Virus record (IMG/VR): IMGVR_UViG_3300032174_000020 | Coordinates: 1 to 25,476 of that record | Source of the DNA: a virus | Reading direction: 5' to 3' (one strand) | Length of the DNA stretch: 25,476 nt | Shown: piece by piece, positions 19,945 to 25,476 of the stretch | Numbering within the stretch: position 1 is the stretch's first letter | Layout of the letters: every line of letters begins with the position of its first letter | The notes under the pieces: generated by a model | Databases searched by the model: none | Seen by the model: the letters and a program-made list of their open reading frames with translations, nothing else | What the model was told of the DNA's origin: nothing | Translations under genes and position numbers: made by a program

Positions 19945-21127
19945 GACCTCTAGGCGCGCCCGCGAGGCGATGAAGGAGAAGGCGCACCGCCTCGCCAACG
20001 GCGCCCCGCACGCGAAGGTCGACGCCTCGTCGTGGGAGCCGCCAGAGATGCTCGGGACCACGGCCAAGACCGGCATGCGGCCCGTTTCGCCGCGCCAGTT
20101 CAAGGATGGCGGCAAGGTTCACGGCGAAGCCCACCGCCACGCGGGCCGCAAGGCGCGCAAGAGCGGCGGGCGCGCCTTCGCCGACGCGATCGTCAACCGC
20201 GACCTCAAGGAGGCCAACGAGGAGCGGGCCGGCGAGAAGCACGTCGGCGGCTTCAAGCGCGGTGGCCGCGCCCATAAGGACATGGGCGGCCCGCTCTCTG
20301 GCGCACTCAGCCAGGGCATGGGCGGCCAGGGGCGGATGAACTTCAACTACCGGCCCGGCGGCCAGGGCGTGCTTGGCCTGAAGCGCGGCGGGAAGGCCGA
20401 GCACGCCGATGAGGCCGAGGACAAGAAGCTGATCGCCCATGAGCTGCACGCCAAGGGGTGTCGCTGCGCCAAGTGCATGGGCGGGCGGATGAATAAGGGC
20501 GGCTCGGTCAGCGACGGCGAATACGAGGGCACGCGCCCGACCGGTGATCGCTTGGCCCGCAAGGATGGCGGCGGCGAGAAGTGGATCGCGGGGGCGGTCA
20601 AGCATCCGGGCGCGCTGCACCGCGAACTGCACGTCCCCGAGGGCAAGAAGATCCCCGCGGCGAAACTCGCCAAGGCCGAGCACTCCAAGAACCCGAAGCT
20701 GGCCAAGCTGGCGCACCTCGCCGAGACGCTCAAGCACATGCACCACAAAGAGGGCGGTCGAGCCGAGTACAAGCGGGGTGGACGCGCCGGCAAGGGCAAG
20801 GTGAACGTCAACGTCATCGTCGCCCCGCACAGCGCGCCCCAGGCCGCGCCGCCGATGGGCGGTCCGCCGATGCCGCCCCCACGACCACCCGGCGGCGTGC
20901 CGGTGCCGATGGGTGGTGGTTCCGCGACGCCAGGCGCGACGCCGATGCCAATGCCGATGCCATATCCGGTTGGCGGAGGCATGGGCCCGGGCGGCGGCTC
21001 GCCCATGATGCCCCGCAAGCGCGGCGGTCGGGCGTTCCACGCTGGTGCCGGTTCGGCCGAGGGGCGGCTGGAGAAGACCCGCGCCTATGGTGCCGAGGCC
21101 AAGCGGCGCGAACCCGGCAGCTACTGA
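19937..21127 (+). CDS. Gly-Gly-motif-rich structural-type protein
   Basis: 396 residues from ATG 19937. It has eight copies of a short basic motif, K-[RDES]-G-G-[RK] or close: at 56-60, 75-79, 107-111, 149-153, 187-190, 271-275, 279-283 and 361-365. There is a Cys cluster KGCRCAKC (173-180). Residues 215-268 (start KWIAGAVKHPGAL, then IPAAKLAKAEH and LAETLKHM) form a block I recall from many environmental phages, with no known function. A KVNVNVIVAP strand precedes a Pro/Gly/Met-rich low-complexity tail with PMPMPMP. It is very basic and largely disordered, so a DNA-contacting or internal virion protein is plausible. It lies in the head gene cluster. Confidence 0.7.
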   Translation: MSETSRRAREAMKEKAHRLANGAPHAKVDASSWEPPEMLGTTAKTGMRPVSPRQFKDGGKVHGEAHRHAGRKARKSGGRAFADAIVNRDLKEANEERAGEKHVGGFKRGGRAHKDMGGPLSGALSQGMGGQGRMNFNYRPGGQGVLGLKRGGKAEHADEAEDKKLIAHELHAKGCRCAKCMGGRMNKGGSVSDGEYEGTRPTGDRLARKDGGGEKWIAGAVKHPGALHRELHVPEGKKIPAAKLAKAEHSKNPKLAKLAHLAETLKHMHHKEGGRAEYKRGGRAGKGKVNVNVIVAPHSAPQAAPPMGGPPMPPPRPPGGVPVPMGGGSATPGATPMPMPMPYPVGGGMGPGGGSPMMPRKRGGRAFHAGAGSAEGRLEKTRAYGAEAKRREPGSY

Positions 21128-21331
21128 GTGAAGATCGTCGTCTACGAACCGCCGGCGAGCTACACGCCGTCTGAGCGCAACGGCATGATCATGGTCCGAT
21201 GCGACTGCTCGTGCGCCGATGTTTGCCCGCAGGGTCGGCGCGGATCGGATACGGCGTGTTTCGTCTGGATGAGCACCGCCAAGTTCCGACGCAAGGAACT
21301 CGCCAAGCTTCGGTCGACGATCGCGCGCTGA
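21128..21331 (+). CDS. Cysteine-containing hypothetical protein (67 aa)
   Basis: GTG start immediately after the previous stop. The core VRCDCSCADVCPQG plus a later Cys (TACFVW) gives five cysteines, perhaps a small metal site. The C terminus is basic (FRRKELAKLRSTIAR). No family is recognised. It overlaps the next start by one base (TGATG). Confidence 0.55.
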   Translation: MKIVVYEPPASYTPSERNGMIMVRCDCSCADVCPQGRRGSDTACFVWMSTAKFRRKELAKLRSTIAR

Positions 21332-21534
21332 TGGCCCTCACCTACAACAACCAGTTCGAGATCGAACTGGGCAAGCTGATCGAGGCCGAGCGACAGCACG
21401 CGCTTGACCTACTTGCAACGGGCGGCGGAATAGCAGACTTTGCCGCATACCGGGAGCGAGTCGGGTACCTGCGCGCCCTTACCAAGGTGGTCGAATTGTT
21501 CGAAGACGTTCAGAAGATCCTGAACCAGCGATGA
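21331..21534 (+). CDS. Hypothetical helical protein (67 aa)
   Basis: Begins at ATG 21331. The sequence FEIELGKLIEAERQHALDLLATGGGIADFAAYRERVGYLRAL is an all-helical pattern that I have seen in small head-region genes of podovirus-like and siphovirus-like phages; it ends in a second helix VVELFEDVQKILNQR. A head completion or portal-associated role is possible, but unproven. It overlaps the next gene by ATGA. Confidence 0.6.
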   Translation: MALTYNNQFEIELGKLIEAERQHALDLLATGGGIADFAAYRERVGYLRALTKVVELFEDVQKILNQR

Positions 21535-21785
21535 GCGATTTGCCGATCATCGGCGCCTCGCGAGGGAACAAGCCGCGCGAGGCGCAGTCGACCATGCGGA
21601 TCACCAACGTGGTCCTCAAGGCCGATCAGTGGAGCTCGCTGAACAAGCTGCCGGTCGCGGCGCTGCGCATCTCGATCGATGACGGCAACGGCCATGAGGC
21701 CGCGGTCATCTACAGCCACGAGGATGCGCGCCTGATGGCGACCCAGGTGCTGAAGATGGTCGACGAGTGGGAGGAGAAGAACTGA
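21531..21785 (+). CDS. Hypothetical protein (84 aa)
   Basis: ATGA overlap at 21531. The first 20 residues are polar (IIGASRGNKPREAQS). The rest looks alpha/beta: MRITNVVLKADQWSSLNKLP, LRISIDDGNGHEAAVIYSHE and a final helix LMATQVLKMVDEWEEK. Not recognised. Its stop shares a base with the GroES-like gene start. Confidence 0.6.
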   Translation: MSDLPIIGASRGNKPREAQSTMRITNVVLKADQWSSLNKLPVAALRISIDDGNGHEAAVIYSHEDARLMATQVLKMVDEWEEKN

Positions 21786-22186
21786 TGCCCGCCGCGGCCA
21801 TGCTGCACGACGTGGACCCCCGCATCGCGCTCAAGCGCAAGATCGGCGACGTCTCGGCCATCGAGGTCTGCCACAATCAGGTGCTGGTGGCGATCTACAT
21901 GCGCCCCGAGCAGACCAAGGGAAAGATCATCCTCACCGACGCGACGCGGGAGGAAGACCGCTACCAGGGCAAGGTCGGCCTGATCCTGAAGTGCGGCCCG
22001 AAGGCGTTCGACGACCCGACCGGCGTCTGGCAGTGGCCGCAAGACCTCGGCGTCGACGACTGGGTCTACTTCCGCGTCTCCGACGGCTGGGGCGTCACGG
22101 TCAACGCCAACCGCGAGAACCTGTGCCGCATGCTGGACGACATTCACATCCGGGGTCGGATCGAGAACCCCGACGACATCTGGTGA
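21785..22186 (+). CDS. GroES-like (Cpn10-fold) co-chaperonin-type protein
   Basis: 133 residues from ATG 21785. The central part resembles a chaperonin-10 barrel: VLVAIYMRPEQTKGKIILTD (33-52), a flexible segment ATREEDRYQGKVGLILKCGP (53-72) and a later DDWVYFRVSDGWGV. In GroES the loop after the first strand contacts GroEL. The phage version has a shorter or different loop, so GroEL binding cannot be confirmed. T4 gp31 shows that phages use such proteins to fold the major capsid protein, and this gene lies just before the scaffold and capsid genes. The assignment is from motif resemblance. Confidence 0.7.
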   Translation: MPAAAMLHDVDPRIALKRKIGDVSAIEVCHNQVLVAIYMRPEQTKGKIILTDATREEDRYQGKVGLILKCGPKAFDDPTGVWQWPQDLGVDDWVYFRVSDGWGVTVNANRENLCRMLDDIHIRGRIENPDDIW

Positions 22187-22191
22187 GGACG

Positions 22192-23106
22192 ATGGCCAAG
22201 AACGACGACATCGAAGTCAAGATCCCCGACGACGACCCCGCGCCCGCCGCCGACGCGGCTCCGGCGAAGGAGCCGAAGGCCGAGGCGAAGGTCGTCTCGC
22301 CCGAAGAGGCGATGGAAACGCTAAAGGGGCAGCTGGCCACCGAGCAGGCGGCGCGGGCCGCAGCGGAGCAGCGCGCCAACGCCCAGGCCGAGGCCGCAGC
22401 CAGGGCGCAGACCGAGGTGCTGGACACCAACCAGCAGCTGGTCAGCCAAGCCATCGAGACGGTGAAGCAGAACCAGGCGATCGCCAAGGCCCGGTACGCC
22501 GAGGCGATGGGCGCCCAGGACTTCGCCGCCGCCGCCGACGCGCAGGAGGAGATCGCCTCCAACGCCTCGCGCATGCTGCAGCTGACCAACGGCCTCGAGG
22601 CGCTGAAGCAGGCGCCGAAGCCGAGACCGCAGTTGCAACTCGACCCCGCCGAGGAACTCGCGCGGCAGATCGAGGCCGGCGGTTCGCCCCGGTCGGCGCA
22701 ATGGTTGCGCCAGCACCCTGAATACGGGCGCGACCAGAACCTGCTGCAGGGCATGCTGGGCGCGCACAACGTCGCCATCTCGCGTGGCATCCGCGTCGAC
22801 ACCGACGACTACTTCGACTTCGTCGAGAACGCGCTCGGCATCTCTGGCCGAGGCGGTAACGGGCGCGGTAACGCCAGGGTCGATGACGACGAGGAGGCCC
22901 TGTCTGGAGGCGCTCAGGCGACCGGTGGACGGCAAGCCGCCCCCGCAGCGGCACCGGTCAGTCGGGGCGGGAATGGCGGCGGGTCGCCGCAGCGCACCAT
23001 GCGCCTGACCGCCGACGAGATCGAGATCGCCAGCATGATGGGCCAGACGCCAGAGGAGTACGCGAAGAACAAGCTCGCGCTCCAGAAGGAAGGACGGTTG
23101 AACTGA
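22192..23106 (+). CDS. Scaffolding protein
   Basis: 304 residues from ATG 22192 (GAGGA upstream). An acidic disordered N terminus (DDIEVKIPDDDPAPAAD) leads to a long coiled coil (about 40-150, e.g. LKGQLATEQAARAAAEQRA), then a Gly/Ala-rich linker and a final conserved segment LTADEIEIASMMGQTPEEYA followed by KNKLALQKEGRLN. That ending and position right before the capsid genes are typical of the assembly scaffolds of these phages, whose basic C-terminal helix binds the capsid protein. It should be absent from the mature virion. Confidence 0.85.
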   Translation: MAKNDDIEVKIPDDDPAPAADAAPAKEPKAEAKVVSPEEAMETLKGQLATEQAARAAAEQRANAQAEAAARAQTEVLDTNQQLVSQAIETVKQNQAIAKARYAEAMGAQDFAAAADAQEEIASNASRMLQLTNGLEALKQAPKPRPQLQLDPAEELARQIEAGGSPRSAQWLRQHPEYGRDQNLLQGMLGAHNVAISRGIRVDTDDYFDFVENALGISGRGGNGRGNARVDDDEEALSGGAQATGGRQAAPAAAPVSRGGNGGGSPQRTMRLTADEIEIASMMGQTPEEYAKNKLALQKEGRLN

Positions 23107-23107
23107 C

Positions 23108-23635
23108 ATGACCGAAGCCAACGACCGGCCGCCTATGCGGCCGAAAGACGGGCGGGACGACTCGCGCGCCCGCGCCGCCGCGCGCGCCGCCGAACTGCGC
23201 GGCCATCTGGGCGACGAGCTCGACGAGGTGTTCGAGGGGGGCGACGACTTCTACATCAACCCGTCCGACATCCCCGACGGCTGGTCCTACGAGTGGAAGG
23301 TGATGACCGTCTATGGCGCCGAGGACCCGGCCAAGGAGACGGCCAGGGCCCGCAGCGGCTGGGAGCCGGTCCCGGCCTCGCGCCACCCGAGTTACATGCC
23401 CGAGGGCTACCGCGGCAAGACCATCGACCGGAAGGGCATGCGCCTGATGGAGCGGCCGATGGAGATCACCCAGCAGATCCGCGCGTCCCTGGAGCGCGCC
23501 GCGCGCCGCCAAGTCCGCGACAAGGAGGCGCAGCTCGGTCTCGCGCCCGATGGCCAGTTCGCCCGCGTCGACGCCCAAGGGCGCCCGAACGTGAAGATCA
23601 GCAAGGCCTACGAGCCCATTCCGATCCCAGAGTGA
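23108..23635 (+). CDS. Conserved head-region protein (175 aa)
   Basis: The ATG follows the scaffold stop by one base. The middle DDFYINPSDIPDGWSYEWK, MTVYGAEDP, GWEPVPASRHP and IDRKGMRLMERP are blocks I recognise from a protein that sits between scaffold and capsid genes in many tailed phages. Its function is unknown; a minor head or assembly factor is likely. The basic helix RASLERAARRQVRDKE follows. It ends before a non-coding gap of 216 bases. Confidence 0.75.
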   Translation: MTEANDRPPMRPKDGRDDSRARAAARAAELRGHLGDELDEVFEGGDDFYINPSDIPDGWSYEWKVMTVYGAEDPAKETARARSGWEPVPASRHPSYMPEGYRGKTIDRKGMRLMERPMEITQQIRASLERAARRQVRDKEAQLGLAPDGQFARVDAQGRPNVKISKAYEPIPIPE

Positions 23636-23703
23636 TCTGGGTGGTCCCGGCCCCTATGACCGGGTGGCGGAGGCACTGGCGCGGGGCCGTCGCTCGAAAT
23701 GGC

Positions 23704-23719
23704 GGCGGCTTCCGCCTTT
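23704..23719 (+). terminator. Short hairpin followed by TTT
   Basis: GGCGG (23704-23708), loop CTT, CCGCC (23712-23716), then TTT. A tight, GC-rich but short stem with a minimal T-run, placed after the head-region gene and before a promoter-like sequence. A second hairpin, CCCGG (23646-23650) with CCGGG (23660-23664), lies upstream. It may reduce read-through into the capsid genes; strength is uncertain. Confidence 0.35.
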
Positions 23720-23730
23720 CAACTTCACCA

Positions 23731-23760
23731 TTGACACGAACGGCGCAGCATCCGTAGTTT
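23731..23760 (+). promoter_or_regulatory. Candidate promoter for the capsid genes
   Basis: A perfect TTGACA (23731-23736) is followed after 18 bases by TAGTTT (23755-23760), a weak -10. It lies in the largest non-coding gap of the late region (23636-23851), directly before the two most abundant virion-type genes. A CCCCC/GGGGG stem (23770-23774 with 23784-23788) in the leader could stabilise the transcript. A dedicated strong capsid promoter is common in phages, but the -10 match here is poor. Confidence 0.4.
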
Positions 23761-23851
23761 GACGCGAATCCCCCGCTCGGTGTGGGGGCGATGACTTTCC
23801 AAGTCTAGCTGGCCCGGTGCTCGGCGATGGCTTCCTCCCTAGGCGAGGACC

Positions 23852-24565
23852 ATGTCGAACACCAACGCGCCGTTCGGCTTCAGCCAATACCGGGGCACGG
23901 GCTCGGTTCCGACCTACGAGCAGGTCGTCGGCTTCATCAACTACAACACCGCCAACATCTTCTACGGCGACCCGGTATTCCGCTTGAGCGACGGCTCGCT
24001 CGCGGGCGTGACCACGGGCCCCGGTCCCGGCACCACGGCCATCGCCGGCATCTTCATCGGGTGCAAGTACCTCTCCGTCTCGCAGAAGCGGACGGTGTGG
24101 TCGAACTGGTGGCCCGGCTCCGACGTCGCCTCGTCCCAGACGGTCGAGGCCTACTACGTCAACGACCCGAACGCCCAGTTCCTCGCCCAGGTCGATGCGA
24201 CCGGCCTCACGGCGGCCTCAATCGGCAAGAACCTGCAGTTCGCCTACGGCACCGGCAACACCGACAATGGCCGGTCGGGCGCCTACATCGTCGGCGCGTC
24301 CGCCGCGACCACCGCGACGCTGCCGTTCACGCTGGTGGGTCTCGACCTAGACCCGCCGGGCGCGCCCGGCACCGCGGCGGGCGCCTACAACTACGTCATC
24401 GTGCGGTTCAACAACGTCGAGACGAGGCCGCCGACCGGCGGTGTCGGCCCGACCGGCCCGAGCGGCACTGGCCCGACTGGACCCACCGGACCCACGGGCG
24501 CTGGCCCGACTGGCCCGACTGGCGCTGGCGGACCGACCGGTCCGACCGGACCCACTGGACCGTAA
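23852..24565 (+). CDS. Head structural protein with collagen-like C-terminal tail
   Basis: 237 residues; GAGGA lies just before the ATG. Residues 1-190 (NTNAPFGFSQYRGTGS ... YGDPVFRLSDGSLAGV, then AGIFIGCKYLSVSQKRTVWS, NWWPGSDV and GRSGAYIV) match a structural protein that precedes the major capsid gene in many alphaproteobacterial phages, probably a decoration or minor head protein. From 199 to the end it consists of Gly-Pro-Thr triplets with short GT, GA and GAG breaks. Such tails form trimeric collagen-like fibres and, in bacterial GPT-type collagens, carry sugars on threonine. The tail would project from the capsid. Family and role of the N-terminal domain are moderately sure; the repeat is plain. 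Confidence 0.82.
   Translation: MSNTNAPFGFSQYRGTGSVPTYEQVVGFINYNTANIFYGDPVFRLSDGSLAGVTTGPGPGTTAIAGIFIGCKYLSVSQKRTVWSNWWPGSDVASSQTVEAYYVNDPNAQFLAQVDATGLTAASIGKNLQFAYGTGNTDNGRSGAYIVGASAATTATLPFTLVGLDLDPPGAPGTAAGAYNYVIVRFNNVETRPPTGGVGPTGPSGTGPTGPTGPTGAGPTGPTGAGGPTGPTGPTGP
24446..24562 (+). repeat. GPT collagen-like triplet repeat
   Basis: 117 bases coding residues 199-237: two triplets, GT break, three triplets, GA break, two triplets, GAG break, three triplets and a final GP. Codons for Gly, Pro and Thr vary (GGC, GGA, GGT; CCG, CCC; ACC, ACT, ACG), so the repeat is not a fresh DNA slippage product. Confidence 0.9.
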
Positions 24566-24580
24566 GCGGGAGAAGGATCA

Positions 24581-25476
24581 ATGGCTGTCAATCTCTCCGC
24601 GATCAAAGACCTCCTCCTCCCCGGCCTCCGCGGGGTCGAGGGCAAGTACGAGCAGATCCCGTCTCAGTACGACAAGGTCTTCACCAAGCACGACTCCAAG
24701 ATGGCGCTAGAGCGCACCGCCGAGATGCGGTACCTCGGCCTGCCGCAGCTGAAGACCGAGGGCGGCCAGACCGCCTTCGACAACAACGCCGGCGAGCGGT
24801 ACATCTACAATCAGGAGCACAACGAGATCGCCCTCGGCTATGCGATCACCCGCAAGGCCATCGACGACAACCTCTACAAGACGCAGTTCCACCCGTCGAA
24901 CCTGGGCCTGATCGAGTCGTTCCAGCAGGCCAAGGAAATATACGGCGCGAACGTCTTCAACACCGCCCAGACCTTCAATCCGTTCGTCGGCGGCGATGGC
25001 GTCTCGCTCTGCAATACCGCGCACCCGATCGACGGCGGCACGGTTGCCAACGCGCCGACGACCAATGTCGATCTCAACGAGGCGACGCTGCTCAACGGCA
25101 TGATCTCCATCCGCCGCAACTTCCGCGACCAAGCCGCCCTGAAGGTCTTCGCCCGCGGTCGCAAGCTGGTCGTGCCGCCGGAACTAGAGCCCACCGCCAT
25201 CCGCCTAACCAAGACGGAGCTGCGCCCGGGCACCAACGACAACGACGTCAACGCGATCCAGTCGACGGCCGGCGGCCTGCCCGAGGGCTATATCGTCCTC
25301 GACTTCCTGACCTCGCCCTTCTTCTGGTTCCTGCTGACCAACATCGACGGCCTCTCCTACATGACCCGGATCAAGTTCGAGACGGACATGCAGGTGGACT
25401 TCGTCACTGATAACCTTCTTGTCAAGGGGTACGAGAGGTACAGCTTCGCCTATTACAACTGGCGGTCGATCTGGGG
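24581..25476 (+). CDS. Major capsid protein, 5' part
   Basis: The frame is open from ATG 24581 to the right edge (298 complete codons), preceded by the strong ribosome site GGAGAAGGA. The sequence reads AVNLSAIKDLLLPGLRGVEG ... YEQIPSQYDKVF, then IALGYAITRKAIDDNLYKTQ and ends YERYSFAYYNWRSIW. The segments GYAITRKAIDDN and the ending GYERYSFAYYNWRS are like HK97-fold major capsid proteins related to the Mu gpT type. It follows scaffold and decoration-type genes as expected. The C terminus lies outside the window. The exact capsid family is less sure than the role. Confidence 0.85.
   Translation, partial: MAVNLSAIKDLLLPGLRGVEGKYEQIPSQYDKVFTKHDSKMALERTAEMRYLGLPQLKTEGGQTAFDNNAGERYIYNQEHNEIALGYAITRKAIDDNLYKTQFHPSNLGLIESFQQAKEIYGANVFNTAQTFNPFVGGDGVSLCNTAHPIDGGTVANAPTTNVDLNEATLLNGMISIRRNFRDQAALKVFARGRKLVVPPELEPTAIRLTKTELRPGTNDNDVNAIQSTAGGLPEGYIVLDFLTSPFFWFLLTNIDGLSYMTRIKFETDMQVDFVTDNLLVKGYERYSFAYYNWRSIW

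Noticed and set aside
19907-21040. Minus-strand 377-codon frame opposite the Gly-Gly-motif gene
   Set aside because: The plus-strand protein has recurring motifs and a conserved block; the antisense product has neither.
23827-25410. Plus-strand 527-codon frame across both head genes
   Set aside because: It spans two real genes and their intergenic gap in another frame; the product is Arg/Pro/Gly noise. The true capsid frame starts at 24581 and runs off the right edge.
1-25476. tRNA genes, CRISPR arrays, insertion sequences, integrase or attachment sites
   Set aside because: Looked for cloverleaf-like segments in the gaps, regularly spaced repeats, transposase or integrase motifs; none was found. 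The two 16-base repeats at 5753-5788 are too few for a CRISPR array.

Overview
The window is a GC-rich (roughly 65%) stretch of a tailed double-stranded DNA phage or prophage. Genes are densely packed, nearly all on the plus strand, and mostly linked by ATGA, GTGA or TGATG stop/start overlaps. The likely host is an alphaproteobacterium. The best clue is a GapR (DUF2312) type protein at 7626-8015, a family typical of Caulobacter and its relatives. The GC content and the style of the capsid and portal proteins agree with this, but the exact host is inference.

Layout. (1) 1-5393 is early DNA metabolism: a DUF7694 protein (cut by the window edge), a RecE-like PD-(D/E)XK nuclease overlapping a RecT annealing protein, a TetR-type DNA-binding stub, a stand-alone DnaA domain IV-like protein, a superfamily 3 helicase of the D5/P4 primase C-terminal type, and a C5-cytosine-methyltransferase-like protein whose catalytic Cys is replaced by Tyr. 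(2) 5394-5965 is the only regulatory island of any size. It has one minus-strand ribbon-helix-helix gene with an autoregulated-looking promoter, an array of TTATACC half-sites, a 20-bp direct repeat and a 21-bp imperfect inverted repeat just upstream of the packaging genes. (3) 5966-12010 is packaging. The terminase small subunit is followed by about eleven small genes (GapR-like, DUF6197-like, putative zinc-binding and single-TM peptides), then a terminase large subunit interrupted in frame by a 346-residue intein with a LAGLIDADG-type endonuclease. (4) 12007-17059 holds small genes, a class I SAM methyltransferase, a P22-like portal protein, an 11-cysteine protein and an InPase-domain (polyvalent-protein type) protein. 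(5) 17060-19476 is a lower-GC helicase plus DNA methyltransferase cassette interrupting the late region. (6) 19545-25476 continues the virion genes: a Gly-Gly-motif-rich protein, a GroES-like protein, scaffold, a head-associated protein, then a hairpin and promoter ahead of a structural protein with a collagen-like tail and the major capsid protein (cut by the right edge).

The early genes would replicate and recombine phage DNA, the two terminase subunits package it through the portal, and scaffold, capsid and accessory proteins build the head. Tail, lysis and integration genes are not in this window, so its lifestyle cannot be decided from it.

The most unusual signals are: an AT-rich stretch of terminase exon that stops exactly at the intein insertion point, suggesting a co-conversion footprint of intein homing; a C5-type methyltransferase whose motif IV reads SPPY instead of the expected SPPC; and the helicase/methyltransferase cassette, flanked on both sides by sequence encoding the same short RALAxTR peptide.
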